This document shows, one piece after another, positions 13,544-25,790 of a stretch of 64,000 nt of DNA. The notes beneath the pieces are model-generated. The model was not told the origin of the DNA. It was given only the letters and a program-made list of their open reading frames with translations, and made no database searches. Position numbers and translations under genes: made by a program. Within the stretch, counting starts at the first letter, position 1; the number at the start of each line of letters is the position of its first letter. Source of the stretch: Balamuthia mandrillaris (Eukaryota > Discosea > Longamoebia > Balamuthiidae). Location of the stretch: NCBI GenBank assembly GCA_031835245.1, contig JAVKOQ010000163.1, positions 1 to 64,000 on the forward strand, in the 5' to 3' direction.

Positions 13544-13574
<31 letters not shown>

Positions 13575-16008
13575 AAACCAGGCCAAGCTCTCAAAGCAGA
13601 GTCCTGAGCAATCTGCAGCACTCAAAGGTACAAAGATCAACGTTCGGTGTCCATGTTCGCGTAGTACTTAATCTATTTTTCTCTGCCTGCAGAGTCTATG
13701 AAACGATCCTATGAAATTGTCGAGAGACTGAATTCGCTGATGTCCGTGCCTGTGTTCGTGAAGACAATCGAGCAACTCCTCAAGCACCAAGATCCGAAGG
13801 TAGGCCCAGTGTCCTCTCAAAGAATGGTGGTGCACTATTAACTCGCTTTCTTTTTGTTTTTATAGATACGTAGAAAGGGATTGCTTTTGTTCAACGAAAA
13901 AGTGACAGAACAAACTGGTGTTGCTAGCTCTCCTCAGCAGACGGAGGCCACCACAAACCTCTTCCTTGGTATGGTGGAAAGTCTTTGTCATATTCTGGAA
14001 GAAAAGGGCAGCTTCAACGCACAGTCCGATACTTCAGAGAAATCAAGAGCTGAATCTGTGATCAACAAACAAACGGCATTATTGAGCTTGGAAATCCTCT
14101 GCCGCAACTTTGGGGCAACCAATCCCAACCCCTTCTTGCTTGTGTCTTCGGATGTGGTGATACGCTATGTACAACACCACAGCCAGCTTCACAAGCGAAC
14201 GAGTGCCAACAAAGGCTCCACCCAAGTATCGGAAATCGAGAATTCAAAGATCATTTCCAGCGCGCTCATATGCTTAGCTACACACTGCACTCAACTTCAG
14301 GCTCGTATGGTTCCCAAATTACAACACTTTTTCCCTACCATCATCAAAATACTCGAAACTGCGTTCAGCGAGGATACTACCGCCAAACTCGAGACAGTTG
14401 ACAATGAAAAGAGAAGACAGATCAAAGAAGGTAACACCGAGTTAGTCTTATCTGATCCTCTTGTGGTCTATTGACTGGTGCTTTCTTTTATTCAGATCAC
14501 GGTCTCTTACAAATGAGTGCCTTGTCTTCTTTGGAGGTGATCGTAGCGGCTATGCATCCGTTCCTTAGCCCTTACTTCCGTTCTATAATTCAGTGCATTG
14601 TTCGCATTCCCAAGCTTTCTCTTAACCCTCAGGTCAGTAGCTGTGTCGTCTGTGCCCTTCTTTCCCCTCTGTGCTCATGGAAGAACTGACCCAAATTTTA
14701 ATGTGTAAATCATTGCCCTGTTTCAGGTTATGGCCAAAGTTAGTAGTATTCTGAACTACCTTGCTGCTAACGTTGACCCTCGCCTTATACTTCCTGCTGT
14801 CTTTGCATCGTTCAAGTTTGTTACCGCTCAAGGACCTCTGGTTAGTCTACTCGTTCTCCGTCTCCCTCCTCTTTACACAATCTGGGCACTTGTTGAATTT
14901 GTTATGCAATCAGGCTACTACCCATCACTTGAAGCTGCTCTCTGCAGTTGTCAAAAACATGGACCGCACGACTCTTCAATCACAGCACAAGCGCTTGTTC
15001 AAGTTCCTTATGCAATCATTTGATTACAGACGGCAACATGCCGAGAACGTGGAGGAATCCGAGGTTGAGAGCGTGGAAGAAACTGGTGTTGAAGCATTCC
15101 TTCATCTCGTCATGAAGCTAAATGAGAACACCTTCAAGCCTCTCTTCTTGAAGACTTATGACTGGGCTACTTCGCTTAACGAGAAGGCCTCCACAGCACG
15201 CCTTATACTGTTCTACCGACTGGTCAATGCGCTGACGGAAAAACTTAAGGTAGTATTACGCTCTCTTTCTTCTCTTTGCCTACTGGATCACTAACAAACC
15301 TTATTACCAAACTTAGACAATATTTGTGCCTTACTTTGGATATTTGCTGGACAACAGCCTGAGTATGCTAACAACATTCCAAAAGGATGATAAAGGGCAA
15401 TCACGAGAAGGAAAGGAGGCTCTGCCTCACAACCAGCTGACTTGTCTTATACTGACAGCCCTCTACAAGTGCTTCCTTTATGACACGGAGGGCTTTGTCA
15501 ATGCTGACAAGTTCAATCAATTGGTGCCTGCTCTTGTCTCCCAGTTTGAGAATCTCTACGAGAGTGGTGAGCAACCAACTGGTCAAGAATACATGGATCG
15601 TGTAGCTCATTACCTTGTTCCGTGCATAGCCCAACTGGCTGTCACTGTAGCTGATGAGGTTTGCGAGCAACCCTTGGCCTTTTCTCTATCTTCCTCTGCT
15701 TCTTTTACCTATGTTTGGAGCTAACATGCTGCTGCTTGCAGAAACTTTGGAAGACGCTGAATTATCAAGTGTTGTTGGCGTCTAGGCACGACTTGCCCAG
15801 GGTGCGGATTGCTGCACTGAAGACCATACAAGAGTTCTACACGCGACTTGGTGAGGAGTTCATCGTTCTTCTGCCTGAAACAGTGCCCTTCCTTGCTGAA
15901 TTAATGGAAGACTCGGTGCCTGAAGTGGAGCAACTTTGCCAAGAGGTCATTAGCCTTATTGACAGCCATCTTGGCGAGAACGAGAGTATCACCTCCTATT
16001 TCAAGTGA
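7137..16008 (+). CDS. HEATR1: HEATR1/UTP10, U3 snoRNP subunit for 18S rRNA maturation
   Basis: UTP10/HEATR1 is a giant HEAT-repeat protein of the t-UTP/UtpA part of the small-subunit processome; it supports Pol I transcription and early 18S rRNA processing in the nucleolus. The N-terminus (MSLLQEQLALR, then KKAEELDNETIFNLGVNGL and LSPYFLLKPAHKALEWLL) is the conserved UTP10 N-terminal domain. Towards the 3' end, a BP28CT domain is seen around 15090-15380 (LVMKLNENTFKPLFLKTYDW). The last exon (about 15743-16008) has the family's closing segment HDLPRVRIAALKTIQEF and LLPETVPFLAELMEDSVPEVE. Roughly 20 exons are inferred; not all borders were fixed, especially between 8400 and 9300. A nuclear-localisation-like KRTKKRKH lies near 11850. 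RNF10 follows 338 bp downstream on the same strand. Confidence 0.93.
13544..13577 (+). repeat. C21-A13 homopolymer pair in a HEATR1 intron
   Basis: A run of 21 C followed directly by 13 A ends four bases before a likely 3' splice site (ACCAG). It stands where a pyrimidine tract would be expected. Run lengths may be affected by sequencing error. Confidence 0.85.
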
Positions 16009-16346
16009 GCAAAACAACAATTGTTATCCACCCAGGAATGCGTCCAGTATTTAATAAAAGCAAGGAGGAAGCCGAAATCGCCAAGATCTTCTTCCGAAAG
16101 TGAGAATACTAGAAAGAATGCTTCAGCTGCTGTGGACAACATGGAATCGGAAGAGAACGAGAAGAAGAAGCATCTCCAAGATCGATCGATGATGAGGGGC
16201 CAATCACGATGATGTCATGTCGACACAGAGAAGTGAGTGTTGTGTCCTCCTTTCACGCGCATAAAAGGAAAGAGGGGCCACCCACCACCACTACCACCCT
16301 CCGTGACAACCCAGGGGAAGGAAGGAAGGAAGGCCAAAGCCACACC
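16009..16346. other. HEATR1-RNF10 spacer
   Basis: Contains the HEATR1 3' end and the RNF10 leader. An AATAAAA element near 16053 could serve as HEATR1 polyadenylation signal. A lysine/serine-rich open frame (about 16021-16212) has no ATG at its beginning and no family resemblance. Confidence 0.4.
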
Positions 16347-17152
16347 ATGGAGGAGCAGCCGCGCTCTAGGGCAGCTCAGCAGCACCGAATGATGGAGAGT
16401 AATGGCGGCCGTGTACGTGGTAGTGGCAATAGTGCTGGAAGGAAAGGCAGAAGAGGTGCCCGCGCAGGAGGAGGTGGAAGCACAGCTGTCACTTCACAAG
16501 AAGGTGCTGCTACATTTCCAGATAGAGGTAGAGGAAGAGGCAGAGGAGGAGGCCCAAGACAACAGCAGCAACGAATGGTACCAAAAGGGTCAGAGGAAAG
16601 GAGATCCAATGATATAAGCAGATCCTCTAGGCAGCCCCCTCCTCGTGCTGCTAGTGCTAGTGCGTCTGGTGCTGGTGGAGAGGGTAGAGCAGCGCTACCA
16701 ATAGGAGGAGGCAGCAGCAGCAAGAAAGGAAGGGAGGGTTGGGAGATTGCAACCTTCACCTCTACTGCTGCCTACAGCAGCGAGGACGACTCGTCCCAAG
16801 ACAGCGAACTTTATGAGGAGGAGGCTTCCGCCGCCACTGGTAGCAGCCCTTCTTCCTCCTTTGAAGAGGAGCACCCTTGGCCCTACCAATGCGCCTACCA
16901 CCACTACCACAGTTCTGCTCCCGCCCACCCTGAAGCAGAGGAGGAAGTAGCAACAGGAGGAGAGCAGGGTGCCGCGACCAGGAGACCCCCCTCAAAGCGC
17001 CGCTTCATTCTTTCTGGCAATTACCTTCTCAATTTCACTTACAAAAGAGACCAACCTCCACCTGCTTCCTTCCCGTCTAGGAGGCGGGGACCTCCCGTTC
17101 ATTTCAACAAAGAACGTTATCTGCAAGCCAAGTAAGTGACCTGCTTTCTGAA

Positions 17153-17192
<40 letters not shown>

Positions 17193-18976
17193 ATGGTAGT
17201 GCATGCCTCTTTTCTTGTGTTGCGCTTGTTGGTTTGAGTTTGATGATGCTCACCATCGTTTCAGTTACCGTTTTGTCGTCAATCCGTCAAAGCCATACCT
17301 GCAACACCTCTATGAACCGGACCTGCTAGTGGAGTGGGAGGACATCGAGCAAATTTATCTTTCAAGCCCGCTCCCCTACAAGTGCCCTATCTGTCTAGAT
17401 GAACCGCTGGCCCCGTACGTTATTCTGTCTCTCCTTAAATGTTGAATATTGTTATCAGCAACAACTTATGAACAAATATGGCAGCAAGATGACGCGATGT
17501 GGACACATCTTCTGCTGGGGTTGTATCCTGCACTATCTGTCTTTGGGAGTCAAGAGTTGGCGCAAATGTCCCATCTGCTTCGACTTGATAAGCAGCAAAC
17601 ATCTGAAAAGCACGGTCATAGAGCTGGCGCCCCTCCCTGAACCTGGTGATCTCATCACATTCACTCTCATGAAACGCGAAAAGAGTTGCATGGTTGCCTT
17701 GCCGCTCGCTTCCTGGCAGCCGGTACATACTTTTCTGCACCATGATGAACCGGACGCTGTCTTCAGCCGCTTTACCCTAGCTTCTTCCCATGAAAACGGC
17801 AAAGAAGACCTAGACTTCATCCTTGATCGCGAACAAGCAGAGTTATCTGAAGCAGCAGCGCAAGCGGCTGCTGGTCACGACGAGGCCTCGCTTCCTTTTT
17901 TGGATATGGCGATGGAAGTAGTGAGGGTGAGCGACATTGTTATTTCTTTCTTTTGCACATCCTCTAAGGAACTTTTATCTTTTGCCTTGTGTTTTTAACA
18001 GGAAAGAAGGGCCAAATATCGAGAAGCAACCCAACAAGCTTCTTCTCTCCTAGCTGCAAGTGCTACATTGCAAGGGCAGCAGGTGACTGCTCCTGTGCCA
18101 CAAGAGGGCGAAAAGGAAAGCAAAACGTGTAAATCACGTTCAGAGAATGGTGGCGCGGGAAGTGGCGATGCTGCTGACGTTTTCTACTACTATTTTTACC
18201 AGTGTAAAGATGGGCGTTTCATATTCTTGCACCCGCTGAACATGCGATGTTTCTTGCATGAATATGGTTCTCCCGAATCATTTCCGACCACAATCAGAGG
18301 CAGAGTGTTGCAACTGGACGAGACTACCCAAACCGAACTGACAAGGAAAAGACAAAAGAAAGTGGTTGGCCACTTGCCCTTGAGCACTCCTTTCCTTTAT
18401 TGCGAAATTGAAATGCATGGCAAGAGTGACGAACATGAAGCTGTTCCAGGGTCCAACTTCTACATATCTCCGTCAACGTTGGACCACTTTGCGCCCGACT
18501 TTATGAAACGGGAGGAGCAACGACGGCAGAAGGCCTATCAACAAGATACTGAGGAGCATGTTGAGCCAGAGTTTTATTACAACTACGAGGACTGGGGGCC
18601 AGCCGCCCCATCTGAATCCCAGCCCTCATCTTTTGTTTTCAGAGCTGAGGACATGCCTCAGCTCGGTCAGCTTAGTATTGACGAAGGAGGAGAAAGAGGC
18701 ACAAGCGACGATGACAACAAAGCTAAAGGTAAAGAAAAACAAGGCAACCACAAAAACGGAAGCGGAAACACTGTTGCAAGCTCTCCTTCCTTTCTACAAG
18801 TGGCCAGCAATAAGGCTCCTCCTCCCCTCCACACCATCATCAGAACTCATCAACCTAACTCGAATGGCAACCGAAATGGAAAGACGACAGAAATGTCGAA
18901 AAAACAAAAGCAAAAGGCAAAGCAAAGAGCCAAAAAGATTCAGCTTTTTTCTACTACCTCTGGTAGGCGGTATTAG
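16347..18976 (+). CDS. RNF10: RNF10-like RING E3 ubiquitin ligase
   Basis: RNF10 proteins are RING E3 ligases; the human protein ubiquitinates 40S ribosomal proteins uS3 and uS5 on stalled initiation complexes. Inferred exons are 16347-17131, 17265-17414, 17485-17926 and 18002-18976, giving 783 residues (human 811). The start ATG has a strong CACCATGG context. The N-terminus is low complexity with RG-rich stretches. The conserved core follows: NYLLNFTYKRD, YRFVVNPSKPYL, then the RING finger with CPICLDEPL, TRCGHIFCWGCI and CPICFDLI supplying the zinc ligands. Intron 2 falls inside the RING. The C-terminal half holds the YYFYQCKDGRFIFLHPLN segment that follows the RING in this family and ends in a lysine-rich tail. 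It converges with the ZFYVE26-like gene, leaving 119 bp between stop codons; AATAAAT sits near 19014. Confidence 0.93.
17157..17188 (+). repeat. (CT)n microsatellite in RNF10 intron 1
   Basis: About 16 CT units lie in the intron, with the pyrimidine strand on the coding strand. Confidence 0.95.
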
Positions 18977-19095
18977 CCTAACCATGCGTAAGTTATTTTT
19001 ATTCTGAAGTGTAAATAAATACCATATTTAACAAGAGAAGACCTAATCTTTTTTGTTGTCCAAAGTTAGGTCTTATGATCTTAGCGCCGCCGGAC

Positions 19096-22000
19096 CTACT
19101 TATTGGCTAAATAGTTTTCGCAGTAAGCGACAACTGTCTTATCGCCGGTTTTGCGTGCTCGGCTAAGAATAAGCCGTATCTGCTCGACGTCGTTTCTCTT
19201 CACAGCGCTCAAATAAGCAGACTTGAGTTTGTTGCAAAGAAGAAGACCCTCACCCTTGCTTTCTTCGGAAACGAGCTTTGCGGCCAACTTTTCCCCTGTT
19301 TTGATGTCATTGAAGTCAAGTACCAGCACTCGCACTCCCTCCAATACCACCGAGTCCCATTCTGTATCATTGATAGTGCCCTATTTAATATATATTGGTA
19401 TAAAAAGAGGTGAGTGGTTGCTAACATGGTAAGAGAGAGAGTGAGAGAGAGAGAGAGGTGAAAAAAAAAAAGACCTTGGCTTGCTTCAGCAGATCAAAAA
19501 TTTTTGCAGACTGCTTGCGGCGAATAATGGCAGCAATTGCACGACGATACACCGAAGGGAGAGAGAGACGATAATCTTGCATGATGCGAAAGGCAAGATC
19601 GTAGTTGTATAACACTAAAATATGCTCCGCAATCGCTGAAACGAGGTTGAAGGAGATGAGCACTGCTCACAAGGCATAAAAAAAAGAGACAGGGATATAA
19701 AAATACTTACCTGTTTTTTGTTCTTTTGTGCCAAATAAGCTAAGTTCGTTTGTGATATACTTTTGTATGTAGGCGAGGTTTGCAGAGTTCTTGCTTTGAG
19801 CAAAGAAAAACTTGGAAACTTCAATCTGAAGTTTAACGGTTTTTAGGAACTTGGTGAGTTCAGACTGGTTCAGGATCGGCGGGCCAAAGAGTTTTGTGGG
19901 AGCGGGCTTATATCTATCTGCTTCACGAATGGCTTGAAGCTCTTGTAGACCAACCAAGAAATACTCTTGTGCGTCGGTTAAATGTTGGAGCTTCTCTTGC
20001 ATGTCAGCAGTCTTCTGGAAAAGTTTAATGCAGGTAAGACCCGCTCGTATGTAGTCATGCATGAAAAGTTGGAAATCTAGCAACGGCAAAAATGCTTGTT
20101 GTGTGTTAAGGTACTTGCATAACGCGAGCAGATATTTGGCACACAGTTCCATCCCTGTTTTATTTGATTTTTTTATTCCGGGTTAGTGTGAGAAAATGTC
20201 CGAAGAGAAGAGAAGAGAACGATGAAGAGAAGAGAAGAGAAGAGAAAATGGCATACCGATTTTGAGAATTACTTGCTTCAACTCAGGAATACGACCATGG
20301 GAAATACTGTATTGAAAAATTTCTTCAATAAAGACCGAGGGAGAAAGGTTATGGTTTACAACATAGACGCAAGCATCTTCTAACATGCCGTGCCTCGTCC
20401 AGAACGAAATGAGTTGGCGTGACGCGCCATAACGCCGCAAATAATAACTTTAAAAAAAAGGTAATAAGTTTATGGAAGGAGAGAATAAGGGAGAGAATAA
20501 GAGAGCAGTCACTTACACGCATTGTTTAAAGCGCATAGAGTCCAAACTCTTTGGTGATTCTTCTGTCAGACTGTCACGTCTTTCTCTCTTAGCAGCTGGC
20601 CGTTTGCCAACTTCAGATTATGCGAAATTCAGTCAATCAACACAAGGTCCGTTGAACAAGATTGATGCTCACGTACATAGTTTTGTCCCTTTGATTTGTG
20701 CAGCATGTGAGCAAAGCATAGATTGATGTGCTGTGCGAAGTTCTCTAGCATCCAGTGGAGGCCCATATTCTAAAATGCGTATGATTCGCTGAAGCAATTG
20801 AGCACTATCCACCACAACCGAGGTATGCGTTTTTGAGGCCGAATGCTTGTCATTTGCCGCTGAGAAAGAGTAAGTACCCTTTCACTAACAGTTCATAAAA
20901 CAAATACACACCTAAACAATATTTGAACTTTTCCTTTGCATCGTTGTAACGGCCCATTTTGAGGAGGGCTATTCCCCATTTAGCCCACACCGGCTCAGCC
21001 TCTATCCCACACTTGGTGGCCACATCAATTGCCATTTTCATCCTATCCGCATGTACTAACTTATCTCTCAGTTGCCTGCAGGCATATAACAAAACATTTC
21101 CAGCAATTAGAGAGGAATGTAGACGGGGATAAGAGCAAACAAATACCTCGCTTTTTGCTTATCGCTAAGATCTCTGAGAGATAAATATCCAACCTCGCAT
21201 TTCGATCCTATCAACGCTTGAAGTAGGTCAACGTGAGAGAGGATTGTGTCACACAAGGAAACGCCATTGCTATCCATGCAGCTCAAAAACTTCAACTTGG
21301 CGTAAAGAAGCAATTGTTGAATTAGACCAATAGAATGTAAATTCTCATTGGAGCCGAAGCGTGATAAATGGGAAGATAAATCGTCACATAACTCCAAACA
21401 TGTTTCTGCCGCCTGTACCAAACAAATAGAGTTAAAAAAGAAATTCTGGACATCAATCAAGAAGGAAAGATTGGCGACAATTTACCTTACGGGCTTCAGA
21501 GATAAGGTCCAGTAGGCTCTGACCCAAATTAACGCTGGGTGCGTTGATGTAGGCGTGCCTTGTTCTCAAATCAGCATCGGTTGAAAAATCACCAGTAAGC
21601 ACCCACATGACCTGTTGCATCCGTCTGCTTCCCTCTCGTTTAGTGCTACTACTTTCGCTGGTAGAGCTGCCTTTTATATTGGTGGTGGCTTCAGCGGAAG
21701 GAGATTGTGGTGGGAAGGATAATGCCTTGATGGCGTAGCGAATAATTAACTCGTCGTCCTACATCAGAATGGAAGTTATTAGCACGCGGCCATAAAATGG
21801 TAATGGTAAACTTCTTACTCTGAGTTGTGGTAGTTCTGCAAACAAAAGACCGACTTGGGCGATGAGTTCAGACATTACAAGGCTCTCCAGCAACAAAGAG
21901 GGATGATCCACCAAGTCGTTGTATTGGGTTTGATATTCTGTTCCAAGTAGAAGCAGCATCTTCATGAAGCGCAATTTTAGCCATCCTAAAATAGAACCGC

Positions 22001-23137
22001 CAAGAGGGAGAAGGTCGTACCTTTGTGCCCAGTTCCTTCGTTAAAAAAGACTGCAGCTCGGTACTACTTAGGCTTGCTCGCAGGTTACCAAGAACGTATT
22101 GAATGAGAAAGAGCTTAATCGAGGTGGGCACATTTTGCTTGAGCAGAGATTGAACGATAGCTAAGATTTCATCTTTTGACAAACAGGCTAGTCCTTGCAA
22201 AGCCGCACTTGGGTCTATTGTTACAATAGCAGAGAGATCAACTTCGTTGTTTTGGAAGGCACGTGAATGGTTGTCTTACCGTTCTTCGTTACGAGGAGGA
22301 ATACCAACCGCGCCTCTTCGATTTCATTCATCACATCTGAAACAGAAAATAGGTCCGCTAACTAGAGAGAGAGAGAGAGAGAGAGAGTGCGCGCATTAGC
22401 AACCAGTAGTCGACATAATAACAGGCTACTTGCCTTGCGTGCATGCTCCCATTCTTTCAAACGCATTAGAGCTCTGACAACGGAGATAGGGTCTTTTCTG
22501 CAGTCATCATCTAATGACTGCCAAATCCTCCAAGGAGCAGCGCCATCCGATCGAGAGACCCGCAATATCTGACGGAACACCTGCATACGGCTGTAAAGAG
22601 TATGTACCTTCTCCAAAAGCTTGTACACGGAGGCGTCGGATGGGTGTTCGCCTTCTTTCTCTTTATCGTTGTATGATGCTGTTGTTGTAGTGTTATTCTC
22701 TCTCTCGAGCCTACATTTGCACATGTTCAAAACATCACTGTAGCAAATACAAAAGAAAACGAACACGATGTTTAAACAACTGGGTTAGCATATGCAGTGG
22801 ACAACATGGAGGGACAAAGCTTACATGCAAATACCAATGTCCCAAGACTTGAGATGCACAAGAACAAATTGTGTGGCCAACCTAATATCTGTAATTGCAG
22901 TATTGGTGTACATCTTTGTGCGGCAATAATGAAAGGGCTCCTTCACATACCTCTTAGACGTATAACATGAGCCCATGCCGCAGTCTTGTCCTCAGAGCTT
23001 TCTATAAGGCGTTTCAGAAGGGAATCCGGCGCTCCGTCAGGCAGTGTAGTGTCTGCAAATTCCAAGGCTTGCTCTAGCTGGCCATTTTCAATCAGCTTTT
23101 CTAGCGTCTGTTTATATGAGAAAAAGAGAGGGAGAGA

Positions 23138-23189
<52 letters not shown>

Positions 23190-25743
23190 AGGAAGGGAGA
23201 GAGAGATATAGTGAGAACCCTCCTAAATGAGATAGATAGACACAAGAAGAAGCAACCAGCTCTGCAAAGCAGGATTCCCCAAGCGAGGTTTCCTCCTCTT
23301 CTGTGCAAAGCAAATGAAAATACGATTCTTCCTCGGGTGAAAGACGTCTTGACGGAGGTAAGAGGAAAGTAGTTTCCTGCATGCGTTGCTGGTGGAAAAA
23401 TGGCAGTGCCTTATAAGAGTAACTAAAAGTAGCTGCATCGCTTATAGTGGTAGATGGTGCAAAAGAATGTTTGGGAGTGGAATAACTTGGCTCAGCTTTT
23501 TCTTCTTCGTCCTCCTCTTCTCCGCTTAACGAAAAGCCGGACAAAGACTCGCGTCGAGATCGAGTAATGTTTATAGGAACCGGATTAGAATTGGTTCTCT
23601 GAGAGCGCCCCCTGGTGGGACGATTCTTACTTGTCGGAGTGCCCTCCATGTCTGCGACGTCGCGCTGATCAGTTCGGTTTGTTTCTTTGTCCAGTCGCCG
23701 CAATGAGGAGGTTGTAGATGCCAGGGTGAAGGGAGAGAGGTGCAATGCATGAGGAGAAACAGAGCTCCGCTGGGCCTGTTCTGGTGATGAGAAGTTATCC
23801 TCGGGGGAAGATGGATAGAGATTGAATTCAAGTTCGTTGGCCTCTCCAAATTGAAGCTCTTCCTGGTAAATAAGGGAATGGGATGAAGCTTGAGGAGCCC
23901 TCAGCCCAAAGTTTAAAGCGGAGGCTTGCGCCATGTTCGGCAGGAACACATCGCAAAACAGAGCATATTTATGGGTGCGCAACCTCACCCAGTTATGAAG
24001 CGCTGGGAAAGTCTGTATGGTGACACGCAAAGTAGCACGGAGGGTTAGGCAGCAATCAACAAAAGATAAAACAGGCGTGTGAGAAAGCTTACAAACCTTT
24101 GAATGCGACAGCGCGTAGTCAAAGAACTTGGACTCAAAACGATGGGAAGGCAAAGGGGTCAGAAGCATGCACGCCAATGAGGCAATTACAGGAGAAAAAC
24201 GACCGAGATAGTGTACAATCTCCATATTCAAAGGAAAGGAAGCCTGGTTGGTCTCTTCTTGATCTCCAATAAGAGTTTGAGAGTTGGTAGTAGAGAAGGC
24301 GGTGTTGTTGGGGAGCTGCACAGAAGGCATGGTATGAGGTAACCCGGAATTTATACTGGCAGTGCCGTTCTCCTTCCTACTCTTCTTCATAGTATCAAAG
24401 AAGGAAGAGGCAACAGGAGCAACAGAAACACTAGAAGTGGCTTGGATAAGCGAGCTATCATTCCTAACACCTTGTTGTCGCTTGGGGTTAACTACAGAAG
24501 GGCGACTCAGAGAATTAAGAAGGGTGCTGACGAGGTTCAAGCCGAGCAATGACGCAAACTGTTCCGCCTTTTCATAGCCTTTGCTTTGGTCGCAGCCTAT
24601 TGGAGGCGGCAAACAGAGGCAGATGTCATCTACTGAAACAGGTAAAATTTAGAGCAAGTGTACCGTACCCTGTTTGTTTGCTTCAAACATAAGGATACTC
24701 AGAATAGTTTGCGGCGCCTTCTTTAAGTGATCCAGATAATTATCAGCACCGCTAATAGAAAATAGGAGAGCCATTGGTACTACTAAATACATGAAGAGAA
24801 CAAAGGATAATGAGAGAGGTGGCAACTTTACCAAACAGGATCATCCTTTAGTGCCTGTCCAAGTTTTCGCAAGTACTGAAGAAAAATGGGAAGGTAGGAG
24901 CGTTGCTGTTCAGTCCTAGGATATGGATTAAGAGCCTCACTAGCGTTGGCAAGAAATGCATCATAGTTATTATGATGAGCGAGGCCATGTGCTGTCTCGT
25001 AGAGTTCCCGCAGAATCTCTGAAAGATGCTTACGATGCTCTAACATGCCTTTCAAGTCGGGAATGGCAGGAGGCATTCCAATTGGCAGAGAACAGATAGT
25101 ACGCAATCGTAGCTTACCTTCCTTGACGGCAATGCCTGGCAGGAACGGAAGGTACTCGTTGCTCAGAAACGGTGCATAAGAGGAGAGTAAAGTTACTCTT
25201 TCGAGACTCTGTGAGAATAAAGGCAGGAGTTCCGCCGAGATGCAAACTCTTGTGCTTGACTCCCTACTTTGGTCTGGCGAGAGGCTGTGTTGGGCAAGGA
25301 AGGTAGCTGCCTTGTGTAGTAGCTGGGAGCTACTGTGTGGGGCAGCACAGGTTACATCCAGAGCCACGCAGAATGCCTCCAAAGAGGGCATGTCTTCCAA
25401 CAAAGGGCCTTCAATGGAACAGATCAACAACGTGATTAACGATCCGAAATTTTGAATAAAAAGAGGAATACTACGTACTAATGTCAACGATGCTCGAACT
25501 GTTCTTTCTCTTGGCTATAAAGTTAGATAACCTCTCTGTCAATTGCACCTCCGTTGCCTCCAAACTGTTCTGTAGGCCGAAGAACGAGATCACGCGATTG
25601 CATTCCTCAAGTTCCTGTCGTCTAAGCCACATCATCAGCAATGTCTTTGGCTCCGCAATCATGTGCAACATAAACATCTACAATATGCATCCAGACAACG
25701 AAGGATAAGACAGAAGATAATGCGTGGAATCAGATAGAGGAGC

Positions 25744-25790
<47 letters not shown>

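Noticed and set aside
16021-16212. Separate Lys/Ser-rich small gene between HEATR1 and RNF10
   Set aside because: Lacks an initiating ATG at its 5' end and any family resemblance; likely untranslated sequence or an unspliced tail.
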